NCBI RefSeq assembly: GCF_965662505.1
Contig: NZ_CBFIHX010000056.1
Span: 1 to 23,591, forward strand
DNA from: Pseudomaricurvus sp965662505
Lineage (GTDB): Bacteria; Pseudomonadota; Gammaproteobacteria; Pseudomonadales; Cellvibrionaceae
DNA length: 23,591 nucleotides
Direction of reading: 5' to 3'
Within the stretch, counting starts at the first letter, position 1, and every line of letters starts with the position of its first letter. Positions 1 through 6,494 of the stretch are shown piece by piece. The notes beneath the pieces were generated by a model. The model was given only the letters and a program-made list of their open reading frames with translations. It was not told the DNA's origin and did not search any database. A program made the position numbers and the translations under genes.

Positions 1-587
1 GTTGCAGCAACCGCTGCCGCTTTATACTGTTCAAACAGCTTATCCAAATTGTTTGCCTGGGTTCGATAGGCGTCTGCGTAGGGGCCTGTGTACAGCTCAA
101 TACGCTCCACACCCAGTTCTTTAGCCAGCTTGATCTGTTCAACATCAGGGTCCATAAACAGGCTGATGCGACATCCCCAGTTCTGAAGTTGTTTGATGAT
201 GGGTTTCAGGCTCTCGCCGGAGGTGGTCAAATCAAAACCGTGATCGGAGGTGAGTTGATCGTCGCCGTCGGGTACTAGCGTACATTGATCCGGTCGGCAT
301 TGCTCGACCAGCTCCATAAAGCCAGGATAACTGCCTTGAGGGCCAGCGAAGGGATTGCCTTCCACATTGAATTCAATACCGGATAACGGCTTAACCAGTG
401 CGCTGAGGTCTGTGACATCGCCTGGACGTATGTGGCGTTGGTCTGGACGTGGGTGAACGGTGATGCCTTCTGCTCCGGCGGCGAGACACACTTTGGCGTG
501 CTCCACGACCGAGGGGTAATTTCCTTCGCGAGAGTTGCGCAACAGGGCAATTTTGTTCAGGTTCACACTTAATGCGGTGCTCGTCAT
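1..587 (-). CDS. pdxJ: Pyridoxine 5'-phosphate synthase, divergent PdxJ type (3' end outside window)
   Basis: PdxJ condenses 1-deoxyxylulose 5-phosphate with 3-amino-2-oxopropyl phosphate to make pyridoxine 5'-phosphate, the last ring-forming step of DXP-dependent vitamin B6 synthesis in the cytoplasm. About 195 codons are visible, starting at an ATG at 587. Readable landmarks are the N-terminal strand SVNLNKIALLRNSR, the phosphate and active-site segment GITVHPRPDQRHIR, a glutamate in FNVEGNP, CTLVPD, and RIELYTGPYADAY. The canonical gammaproteobacterial start is NIDHIATLRNAR; here the Asp-His pair is replaced by Asn-Lys, as I recall from Bacteroidetes PdxJ. It is not beside recO, the usual pdxJ neighbour in gammaproteobacteria, and lies 82 bp downstream of a cyclophilin gene on the same strand. 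The family call is firm. Whether this is the only PdxJ of the genome cannot be told here. Confidence 0.9.
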   Translation of the reverse strand, partial: MTSTALSVNLNKIALLRNSREGNYPSVVEHAKVCLAAGAEGITVHPRPDQRHIRPGDVTDLSALVKPLSGIEFNVEGNPFAGPQGSYPGFMELVEQCRPDQCTLVPDGDDQLTSDHGFDLTTSGESLKPIIKQLQNWGCRISLFMDPDVEQIKLAKELGVERIELYTGPYADAYRTQANNLDKLFEQYKAAAVAA

Positions 588-669
588 AAAGAATCGGTAC
601 TCACGTAAACGGGGCAAACAGGAGCGCTATTGCCCCCGAGATGTCTGGTATTAATAAATATATCGGGTT

Positions 670-1308
670 TTAGGGCTTAACGGTAACCGCGAGAATCCGA
701 ATGGGAAGGTCGGGGGCCTGCGGGCGGTATTTTCCCTGGGGCTCTTTGGTGATCTTCTGCACAACATCCATGCCGTCAATGACTTGGGCAAACACGGTAT
801 AACCGGGGCCGTCTTTGGTTGGGTCCAGGTGTGTATTGTTGTTGAGATTGATAAAAAACTGGGAGGTGGCGCTGTCGGGATCGGGCAAACGAGCCATGGC
901 CACGGTGCCACGGCGATTGTGCAAACCGTTGTCTGATTCATTAATGACCGGTTCGTGGGTGTCTTTTTTTACATAGTCGAAGGTCATGCCGCCGGCCTGG
1001 GCCACAAACCCGGGAATCACGCGGTGAAAAATCGTTCCGGCGTAAAACCCTTCGTTGCAGTAGCGCAGGAAGTTTTTCACCGTTTCTGGTGCTTTCTCCG
1101 GAAACAGTTGCAGCGTAATGGTGCCAAGATCGGTCTTAAGTTCCACCTCAGGCGCGGTGTTGTCTGCGGCCTGAGTGAGGCAGCTGAATGTAAACACCAG
1201 ACTGCTCACGACCAAGGTCTTCATCAGCACCAACATCTTCTTCGTCGGCATGAGGAATCGCAGGCTGCGAAGCAGATTGTAGGGAGCAGTCACAAGGTAA
1301 GCAGACAC
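670..1308 (-). CDS. Exported cyclophilin-type peptidyl-prolyl cis-trans isomerase
   Basis: This cyclophilin catalyses cis-trans isomerisation of prolyl bonds during protein folding, most likely in the periplasm. The cyclophilin domain covers roughly residues 55-210. It has TDLGTITLQLFPEKAPETVKNF in two overlapping blocks, then FHRVIPGFVAQAG with the catalytic Arg, then SATSQFFINL. The longest frame starts at GTG 1308, which has a good AAGGA about eight bases upstream. That start gives an unusually long positively charged n-region before the hydrophobic stretch TLVVSSLVFTFSCLTQA, with a likely signal peptidase I cut after TQA. A shorter start at ATG 1224 would give a textbook signal peptide but has a weaker ribosome site. 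The closest E. coli relatives are PpiA (exported) and PpiB (cytoplasmic). The hydrophobic leader argues for the exported role. Confidence 0.9.
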   Translation of the reverse strand: MSAYLVTAPYNLLRSLRFLMPTKKMLVLMKTLVVSSLVFTFSCLTQAADNTAPEVELKTDLGTITLQLFPEKAPETVKNFLRYCNEGFYAGTIFHRVIPGFVAQAGGMTFDYVKKDTHEPVINESDNGLHNRRGTVAMARLPDPDSATSQFFINLNNNTHLDPTKDGPGYTVFAQVIDGMDVVQKITKEPQGKYRPQAPDLPIRILAVTVKP

Positions 1309-1324
1309 CGTATTGTCCTTTTTG

Positions 1325-1396
1325 TACTCTGTTTTCAGTATAAACTCTAGTATTCAGTATGATATAGAGTGTTCAGTATGACCTCGAGTGTTCAGT
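1325..1396. repeat. Degenerate 19-bp tandem repeat, about four copies
   Basis: The string TTCAG recurs at 1334, 1353, 1372 and 1391, exactly 19 bases apart. Full units are TTCAGTATAAACTCTAGTA, TTCAGTATGATATAGAGTG and TTCAGTATGACCTCGAGTG, followed by a decaying fourth copy; a weak partial copy precedes the first. The array lies in the 127-bp gap between the SH3 protein gene and the cyclophilin gene, both on the minus strand, so it would be in the promoter or 5' leader of the cyclophilin gene. There are no unique spacers, so it is not a CRISPR. Function is unknown. Confidence 0.75.
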
Positions 1397-1400
1397 GATA

Positions 1401-1428
1401 TTGGCATCACTGTATTAAGTGATGCCAA
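1401..1428 (-). terminator. Perfect 11-bp hairpin just after the SH3-protein gene
   Basis: TTGGCATCACT (1401-1411) and AGTGATGCCAA (1418-1428) are exact reverse complements around a six-base loop. The element begins eight bases beyond the stop codon of the minus-strand gene ending at 1436, where a transcript-end hairpin would be expected. No T-run follows on the minus strand, so it is not a classic intrinsic terminator. It may act in 3'-end stabilisation or be a protein site. Confidence 0.4.
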
Positions 1429-1435
1429 CTGGCGC

Positions 1436-2155
1436 TTAAGCCCACTCTGAGTAGCTTTTACGACGGCGAAAGGCAGGGGCAACCAGAGTAATGATAACGC
1501 CCAGCAGCACCGCACCGGCACCGTAGAGGAAAAAGGTGTTCCGCTCATCACTTTGCAAACGCTCATTTTCTGCTTTGACCACTTCCAGCTCATTCTGTAT
1601 CACTTGATGATCGTGCATTAATTTCTGATGACGCTGATTGAGGCTGATGGCATCCGCCGACACACGCTTGAGTTCAGCCAACTCGGTTTCAAGCTCATTA
1701 ACTCGGGTATTGGCGCTGGCTAGCTCCTGATCCAGTTCGCTGCCGGTTGAGCGTGCCTCTCCCAGTTGCTGTTTGAGCGCATTGTATTGTTTTTCAACTT
1801 TGCTCAGATTGGCTTCAGCGGCTGACAGCTTCAGGGAGTCGGTAGGGGAGTTGATCAAAAACTGGCTGCGTACAAAGCCTACTTCACCACTCCGGGTTTT
1901 GACCTCGGTCCAGCCGCCTTCGGGATCTTCCGAGACCACGGTCAGGCGTGTGCCGCTTTTCATGCCCTTGTCGAGAATACGGTACTGGTTGCCTTTCCCG
2001 CTGCGCAATGGCACGTAGAGAGTGTCCGATACCCAGCGGTATTCCTGGGCATTGGCGGTACTCACTCCCAGTGCCAGACCTAACGTCATGCCAAGGGTGA
2101 GTGTCGAGGAGGCAACGAATGTGGTGATTTTCTTCACTGTAGCTATCTTCTTCAC
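1436..2155 (-). CDS. TIGR04211-family SH3 domain protein (YgiM-like), membrane anchored
   Basis: This is a bacterial SH3-domain membrane protein of the TIGR04211 / E. coli YgiM type; the cellular role of the family is not well defined. It reads in order: a signal peptide ending near VSTANA|QE (residue 36); a bacterial SH3 domain at about 40-103 with YVPLRSGKGNQYRIL and GEVGFVRSQFL; an alpha-helical coiled coil at about 110-203 rich in Leu, Glu and Gln; a transmembrane helix at about 205-228; and a short basic tail RRRKSYSEWA. This order matches the family, with the SH3 domain in the periplasm facing the cell wall and the tail in the cytoplasm. The start is GTG 2155 with GGAAA upstream. A second in-frame GTG six codons later would also leave the signal peptide intact. 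A sigma-70-like promoter lies about 40 bp upstream. Confidence 0.88.
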   Translation of the reverse strand: MKKIATVKKITTFVASSTLTLGMTLGLALGVSTANAQEYRWVSDTLYVPLRSGKGNQYRILDKGMKSGTRLTVVSEDPEGGWTEVKTRSGEVGFVRSQFLINSPTDSLKLSAAEANLSKVEKQYNALKQQLGEARSTGSELDQELASANTRVNELETELAELKRVSADAISLNQRHQKLMHDHQVIQNELEVVKAENERLQSDERNTFFLYGAGAVLLGVIITLVAPAFRRRKSYSEWA

Positions 2156-2194
2156 GCAGTTTTCCGAGTCAGTATTTATGAGGGGGCACAGCCT

Positions 2195-2222
2195 ACTGTA
2201 AAACCGGGTTTTCGCCTGTCAA
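2195..2222 (-). promoter_or_regulatory. Predicted sigma-70 promoter for the SH3-protein gene
   Basis: Read on the minus strand, a perfect TTGACA (2217-2222) is followed after 16 bases by TACAGT (2195-2200), matching four of six -10 positions. Transcription would begin near 2188, leaving a leader of about 33 bases before the GTG at 2155. The spacer itself contains the symmetrical AAAACCCGGTTTT. Confidence 0.45.
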
Positions 2223-2314
2223 CTCGCTCACAGTTAGCGGGCTATGTTACCGCAAAGGTACTGTCATTAGGGCGGTGGCGTTGCGATCAACCCGTTTTAA
2301 TGTGGGCTGCAGGG

Positions 2315-2620
2315 TTAGGGCAACACTTTTTTGAAGGGTTTTACGGTGACTTTGGCGTAGACACCCGCTTCTATGTACGGATCTACGTCAGCCCAGCTTT
2401 GGGCATCTTCCAGTGAGTCGAATTGGGCAACGACCAGACTGCCGGTAAAGCCTGCTTCGCCGGGATCGTTGCTGTCGATGGCGGGGTGGGGGCCGGCAAT
2501 CAGCAAGCGGCCTTCTGTTTTCAGCGATTCAAGGCGCGCCAGATGCGCAGTCCGAGACTTTTGTCTGAGTGGCAGGCTGTTGGGGACATCTTCGCTGATA
2601 ATGGCGTAAAAAAGGCTCAT
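2315..2620 (-). CDS. yciI: YciI family protein
   Basis: This 101-residue protein matches E. coli YciI along its length: AHLARLESLKTEGRLLIAGP, then SNDPGEAGFTGSLVVAQF, ADVDPYIEAGVYAKV and the ending VKPFKK. YciI proteins have a ferredoxin-like fold related to muconolactone isomerases, with a conserved His-Asp pair; the His in AHLARL and the Asp in WADVDPY are present here. The physiological reaction is unknown. The ATG at 2620 is preceded by AGGAAAGACCT. It lies downstream of a VC0807-type membrane protein gene on the same strand, and next to the RNase AM/YciO block where yciI is often found in gammaproteobacteria. Confidence 0.93.
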   Translation of the reverse strand: MSLFYAIISEDVPNSLPLRQKSRTAHLARLESLKTEGRLLIAGPHPAIDSNDPGEAGFTGSLVVAQFDSLEDAQSWADVDPYIEAGVYAKVTVKPFKKVLP

Positions 2621-2667
2621 TAGGTCTTTCCTGTTCGGTTTTTTAAGTGATTAGCTTGTTGAGTAGG

Positions 2668-2723
2668 AGCCTGACCCTTACCGGTAAGTTCCCGGTAAGT
2701 TTTCCGGATATTAGAGTCAGGCT
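2668..2723. repeat. Inverted repeat enclosing an 11-bp tandem repeat
   Basis: AGCCTGAC (2668-2675) and GTCAGGCT (2716-2723) form an eight-base stem. Inside it are CCGGTAAGTT twice (2681-2690 and 2692-2701), a partial third copy at 2704, and the palindrome CTTACCGGTAAG (2677-2688). The element fills the 128-bp gap between the VC0807-type gene and yciI, both on the minus strand, so it would lie inside their shared transcript. No T-run follows, and function is not apparent. Confidence 0.55.
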
Positions 2724-2748
2724 GCTGAATTCGGGCTCATCGCGAGTG

Positions 2749-3450
2749 TCATTGCTGGATCAAGATGTCGTCCAGATCCAGATGCGTCAGGGATTTGATG
2801 CGACTGAACAGATAGAACAGCGCGCCCATCATCACCAGAGTGGCAGGGATAGCAATGACTGGGAAGCTTAGTGCGGTCATTTTCCCCAGCTCAGCGTTAA
2901 ACGCCTCGGTCCCCGGAGGGCTAACCAGCAGATACTTGGCCAGAGCGTAATTCAGAAATGAGGACAAAAAGAACGACATGGCCACTAGATATGAGGCGTT
3001 TCTCAGCGCCTGGTTAAAGGCAAGCTCATTGCCAGTGGTTTCCAGAGCCGTAGCGACCTTGTCGATTTGCAGGATCTTGTCGTTATAGAGAAATGTTTTT
3101 ACCAAGGGATAGCGGGTTTTCAGGGAAATCAGGGTGGCGATACCAAAAATGGCCGGTACGCCCGCTTCTTTGATCACGATGTACTGGGGGTCGAGCTCCA
3201 GAAGGCTGATACCGCCGGTCAGGAAGATGCTTAAAACCCCCAGCCCGGAAAACAGGTTCACCTTGCCGGTGCGGCGGAAATCATTGAGGCCGTAAAAGAT
3301 GGGAAAAGCCAGTGCAATCACGATAGCCCACTGGGTGCCCAGCATCGCTTCTCCGCTCAACTTGGTGAGAATGACCGTTGGTATGACGATGTTGAGCAGC
3401 AGATTCAGGAGTAGGCTTTCGCGCTTGGGTTCATTTACAGCTTGTGTCAT
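2749..3450 (-). CDS. VC0807-family integral membrane protein
   Basis: An inner-membrane protein with about six hydrophobic segments and no recognisable catalytic motif. Segments include LLLNLLLNIVIPTVILTKL, WAIVIALAFPIFYGL, LFSGLGVLSIFLTGGISLL, ASYLVAMSFFLSSFLNYAL and FPVIAIPATLVMMGALFYLF; the C-terminus is polar and acidic (LDLDDILIQQ). The VC0807 family is widespread in gammaproteobacteria but uncharacterised. I chose the ATG at 3450 (protein MTQAVNEPKRES) because it gives a usual family length of about 233 residues. The reading frame stays open to a TTG at 3486, but the extra residues would run over a palindrome in the divergent control region. It sits where several relatives carry the septation-linked gene yciB/ispZ. 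No start here has a strong ribosome site. Confidence 0.75.
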   Translation of the reverse strand: MTQAVNEPKRESLLLNLLLNIVIPTVILTKLSGEAMLGTQWAIVIALAFPIFYGLNDFRRTGKVNLFSGLGVLSIFLTGGISLLELDPQYIVIKEAGVPAIFGIATLISLKTRYPLVKTFLYNDKILQIDKVATALETTGNELAFNQALRNASYLVAMSFFLSSFLNYALAKYLLVSPPGTEAFNAELGKMTALSFPVIAIPATLVMMGALFYLFSRIKSLTHLDLDDILIQQ

Positions 3451-3472
3451 GGTGAAACTCAGAGATAATGGG

Positions 3473-3528
3473 GCCATTAATGGCAAAGGCAGGGCTAATG
3501 AGGGGATTTGATCCCGGATCCTGCCTTT
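3473..3528. promoter_or_regulatory. Palindrome plus nested hairpin in the divergent control region
   Basis: A perfect 12-bp palindrome GCCATTAATGGC (3473-3484) directly abuts a hairpin. The hairpin has outer arms AAAGGCAGG (3485-3493) and CCTGCCTTT (3520-3528) and a nested inner stem GGGAT (3503-3507) with ATCCC (3511-3515). All pairs are exact. The element occupies much of the 103-bp gap between the divergent VC0807-type and RNase AM genes and ends 25 bases before the TTG start of the latter. It could be an operator, a structured 5' leader, or both. Confidence 0.55.
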
Positions 3529-3553
3529 CCTTCATCAATATAAAGGAATCAGT

Positions 3554-4378
3554 TTGCACGATCTACATACCCACAGCCTGTGTTCAGATGGTATTTTACG
3601 TCCTCAGGCGTTGGTGTCGAGAGCTAAAACACAAGGCGTCACCGTTTTGGCGTTGACCGATCATGATACCGTCGTCGGGATTGACGAAGCGCAGGCCGCC
3701 GCCGCAGAGGAGGGGATTCGGGTTTTGCCCGGTATTGAGTTCTCCTGTCTGTGGAATGGCGTTGGAATTCACATTGTAGGTCTGAATATTGATCCCGCAC
3801 ACCCGCAGATGCAGGCAGCCGTGGCTCGTCAGGGGGAGAGTCGCGAGACCAGAGCTCGCCAGATTGGCGAAAAGCTGGCCAAGGCCGGTATTCCGGGTGC
3901 ACTTGAGGGGGCAAAGAAGAAAGCTGGGGATGCGGTGATCGGACGCCCTCATTTCGCACAGTTTTTGGTCGAAACCGGCCGTGTCAGTAGCATGAATGCG
4001 GCGTTTAAAAAGTATCTTGGCGCCGGCAAGGTTGGGGATGTGAAGCAAGTCTGGCCCCCTGTTGCCGAAGCGGTTAGCTGGATCTTGGCGGCTGGGGGTG
4101 TGGCGGTTATCGCTCATCCTGACAAATACAAAATGACCAGAACCAAGCTGGGGCGTTTAATCTCAGACTTCGCAGAAGCCGGTGGCCAGGCAATCGAGGT
4201 GGTCAGTGGTCATCAGCAGCCTGATCTCACTCGCGATCTTGCACGAATTGCCAACCAGCATGGGTTGTACGCTTCCTGTGGCAGCGACTTTCATGTTCCT
4301 GATCAATCCTGGCAGGAGCTGGGAAGCTTCAGCGCCTTGCCTGATGATTGTCGCCCAGTGTGGGAGCTTTGGGGCTAA
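3554..4378 (+). CDS. rnm: RNase AM / TrpH-type PHP-domain phosphoesterase (YciV)
   Basis: Members of this PHP family (E. coli YciV, now RNase AM) are 5'-to-3' exonucleases that mature the 5' ends of ribosomal RNAs and degrade short RNAs; related proteins hydrolyse nucleoside bisphosphates. The metal-binding motifs are all present: HTH at residues 5-7 with Asp12, TDHD at 35-38, Glu62 in LPGIEFS, His73, AHPDKYK near 190, and GSDFH near 245. Length (274) is normal. The start is TTG 3554, supported by AAGGA six bases upstream and by the protein beginning right at the first metal motif, as usual in the family. It begins the plus-strand series with yciO and scpA/scpB, an order seen in many pseudomonad-like genomes. 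The old name TrpH reflects genomic position, not a role in tryptophan synthesis. Confidence 0.93.
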   Translation: MHDLHTHSLCSDGILRPQALVSRAKTQGVTVLALTDHDTVVGIDEAQAAAAEEGIRVLPGIEFSCLWNGVGIHIVGLNIDPAHPQMQAAVARQGESRETRARQIGEKLAKAGIPGALEGAKKKAGDAVIGRPHFAQFLVETGRVSSMNAAFKKYLGAGKVGDVKQVWPPVAEAVSWILAAGGVAVIAHPDKYKMTRTKLGRLISDFAEAGGQAIEVVSGHQQPDLTRDLARIANQHGLYASCGSDFHVPDQSWQELGSFSALPDDCRPVWELWG

Positions 4379-4382
4379 TCAG

Positions 4383-4461
4383 AGGTGAACCTTTTCATGT
4401 GTGCACCTTTTCAGGAATGTACTTTTTTCAGGAGTGTACCTTTTAAAGAGTGCACCTTTGA
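4383..4461. repeat. Degenerate 16-bp tandem repeat, five copies
   Basis: The core GTGnACCTTTTC recurs at 4385, 4401, 4417 (as ATGTACTTTTTTC), 4434 and 4450, spaced 16, 16, 17 and 16 bases. Each copy carries a GTGnAC or ATGTAC hexamer; two of the five are the palindrome GTGCAC. The array begins seven bases after the RNase AM stop codon and ends about 145 bp before yciO. It resembles no mobile element or CRISPR. It could hold clustered protein-binding sites or reflect replication slippage. Confidence 0.8.
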
Positions 4462-4606
4462 ATCTCGCTCCGTTAATCCGTACCGTATTACACTCGATGT
4501 TTAAGGCCTGCTAGTTTTCAGAGTTAGGTCGCTTTTAAGAACCAGATAGTATTCAGGGCTTGGCGCTGGTATCGCAACAGGGCGCCATCTCAGAAAGGGG
4601 AATTTT

Positions 4607-5230
4607 GTGGCTCAATTTTTTCAGATACACCCGGAGAACCCACAGGCACGCTTGATCAAGCAAGCGGTGGAGATCATTCGTGCAGGCGGATTGGTCGCTT
4701 ATCCCACGGATTGTGCTTATGCACTTGGTTGCCATATCGGCGACAAAATGGCCCTGGATCGTATTCGTGCGATTCGGCAGCTGGACAAGCATCACAATTT
4801 CACACTGGTCTGTCGTGATCTGTCGGAACTGGCCACCTATGCGAGAGTTGATAATCAGACGTTCCGATTGTTGAAAGGCCAAATGCCTGGGCCGTTTACC
4901 TTTATTTTGGAGGCGACCTCAGAGGTTCCCAAGCGTCTGATGCACCCCAAAAAGAAAACCATTGGTATGCGAGTTCCAGATAATCCCATCGCTCTGGCGT
5001 TACTGGAGGAGCTGGGAGAACCGCTGATGACCAGTTCATTGCTGATGCCCGGTGATACGGTGCCTCTGACCGACCCATACGATATCCGACAAACGCTGGA
5101 ACATCAGCTGGAACTGGTCATTGATGGTGGTTTTTGCGGGATGGAAGCGACGACTGTGGTCGACTTAACCGGAGATGCCCCGGAACTGGTTCGCCAGGGT
5201 TGTGGAATTGCCGATGATTTTATTGACTAA
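4607..5230 (+). CDS. yciO: YciO, Sua5/YrdC-family protein
   Basis: The protein matches E. coli YciO over all 207 residues: MAQFFQIHPENPQARLI, VAYPTDCAYALGC, the KHHNFTLVCRDLSELATYA segment, GPFTFILEAT, KKTIGMRVPDNPIA and TTVVDLTGD. YrdC/Sua5 relatives make threonylcarbamoyl-AMP for tRNA t6A synthesis. YciO is the paralogous branch, which has at most weak activity of this kind in E. coli, so its true job remains unsettled. The GTG at 4607 follows a strong AAAGGGGA five bases upstream. A six-base inverted repeat, TGGCGC (4561-4566) with GCGCCA (4582-4587), lies just before the ribosome site and could fold in the mRNA leader. Confidence 0.93.
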   Translation: MAQFFQIHPENPQARLIKQAVEIIRAGGLVAYPTDCAYALGCHIGDKMALDRIRAIRQLDKHHNFTLVCRDLSELATYARVDNQTFRLLKGQMPGPFTFILEATSEVPKRLMHPKKKTIGMRVPDNPIALALLEELGEPLMTSSLLMPGDTVPLTDPYDIRQTLEHQLELVIDGGFCGMEATTVVDLTGDAPELVRQGCGIADDFID

Positions 5231-5252
5231 CCAGCGGCTTTCGTTACCTGCT

Positions 5253-5283
5253 CCTGTCTCGACAGGTCATTAGACGTTATAAT
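5253..5283 (+). promoter_or_regulatory. Candidate promoter before scpA
   Basis: A perfect -10 hexamer TATAAT lies at 5278-5283, 60 bases before the scpA start codon. No good -35 stands 16-18 bases upstream. Instead there is a small inverted repeat, CCTGT (5253-5257) with ACAGG (5262-5266), in that position, which might bind an activator or merely end the yciO transcript. Confidence 0.35.
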
Positions 5284-5342
5284 CCCCGATTATTTAGCGG
5301 ACTCCGATATAAAAGCAATGACGGTTAACATAAGGGTATTTT

Positions 5343-6395
5343 GTGAACAGCGACGTTGAAGCCATAGCCGAGGAAAATAACCTTGACCCTGCCGTCGATG
5401 GAGATGCACCGGCTGAAGACGAGACGCTATCAACAGACGCTGTAGACAGCTCGGCAGAACGCGCTGAATCAGCAGAAAGCACTGAATCAGCAGAAAGCTC
5501 CGAACCTGCTGCCTCTTCCGAACCTGCTGCCTCTAAAGGAGAAGTAGTCCCAGAAGAGAAGGCGGAAGCTGAACAGAAGACCCCAACCGAGTCAAAAGGC
5601 AAAAATCAGGGCCCCAAGCAATCTGAAATGCCTTTTGCCATTGTTCAGGGGCAGGCGTTTACCCAACTGCCCAAAGACCTGTACATTCCACCCGATGCAC
5701 TGGAAGTCTTCCTGGAGGCCTTTGAGGGGCCTCTCGATTTGCTGTTGTACCTTATCCGACGTCAAAATCTGGATATTCTGGAAATTAACGTCGCGGATAT
5801 TACTCATCAGTACGTCCAATATGTCGAGATGATGGAGGCCATGCAGTTTGAGCTGGCCGCCGAATATTTGGTCATGGCGGCTATGCTGGCTGAGATCAAG
5901 TCTCGCATGCTGTTGCCGCGTTCTCAGGAGGAAGAAGAGGAAGAGGACGATCCACGAGCACAGTTGATTCGCCGTCTCCAGGAGTACGAGCGTTTTAAAA
6001 CGGCGGCTGAAGATTTGGATGAAGTCCCGCGAATGGGACGCGAAATCCATCAGGCGACCGCTCAGGCACCAGACCGCAATCTGACCCGTCCGGAACCGGA
6101 TGTGGAAATGAAAGAGTTGCTGTTGGCGCTGTCAGAAGTTCTGCGCCGGGCGGATATGTTTGAGAGTCACCATGTAGAGCGTGAGAAACTCTCCACCCGT
6201 GAGCGCATGGCGCAGGTGCTGGATAAGTTAAGCGGCAATCATTTTATGCCTTTTGTCAGCTTGTTTAAGGTTGAAGAGGGACGTTTGGGTGTTGTTGTCA
6301 CCTTCCTTGCGGTCATGGAATTGATTAAAGAACAGTTAGTAGAGATTGTGCAGAGCGAGAGCTTTGGTTCGATACACGTGAAAGCCCGTTCATAG
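5343..6395 (+). CDS. scpA: Segregation and condensation protein A with acidic N-terminal extension
   Basis: ScpA is the kleisin that bridges SMC heads and, with ScpB, forms the condensin complex that organises and segregates the chromosome. The core begins near residue 96. It contains the SMC-contacting helix EAFEGPLDLLLYLIRRQNLD, the segment LAAEYLVMAAMLAEIKSRMLLP, an acidic EEEEEEDD loop, and a C-terminal winged helix ending in LGVVVTFLAVMELIKEQ. Residues 1-95 are an extra low-complexity region of Ser, Ala and Glu, with internal duplications such as GAATCAGCAGAAAGC twice and CCGAACCTGCTGCCTC twice. The GTG at 5343 has AAGGG upstream. An alternative ATG at 5628 would remove the extension but lacks a clear ribosome site. 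scpB follows after 99 bases. Confidence 0.93.
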   Translation: MNSDVEAIAEENNLDPAVDGDAPAEDETLSTDAVDSSAERAESAESTESAESSEPAASSEPAASKGEVVPEEKAEAEQKTPTESKGKNQGPKQSEMPFAIVQGQAFTQLPKDLYIPPDALEVFLEAFEGPLDLLLYLIRRQNLDILEINVADITHQYVQYVEMMEAMQFELAAEYLVMAAMLAEIKSRMLLPRSQEEEEEEDDPRAQLIRRLQEYERFKTAAEDLDEVPRMGREIHQATAQAPDRNLTRPEPDVEMKELLLALSEVLRRADMFESHHVEREKLSTRERMAQVLDKLSGNHFMPFVSLFKVEEGRLGVVVTFLAVMELIKEQLVEIVQSESFGSIHVKARS

Positions 6396-6494
6396 CGTTA
6401 AGAGAAATGGCGCAGTCATCTGGCGATCACATACTGACACACAACATTCAGCCTTAGAGCAGATAACAAATAACTAGATCAGGTAACACGCTTC

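Noticed and set aside
2668..2723. Intrinsic terminator between the VC0807-type gene and yciI
   Set aside because: The 8-bp stem has a 40-base interior and no T-run follows on the minus strand.
3596..4117. 173-codon minus-strand frame inside the RNase AM gene
   Set aside because: The plus-strand protein has complete PHP motifs; the antisense product has no recognisable domain.
4383..4461. Possible CRISPR array
   Set aside because: Units are only 16 bp, directly adjacent without spacers, and no cas genes are present.
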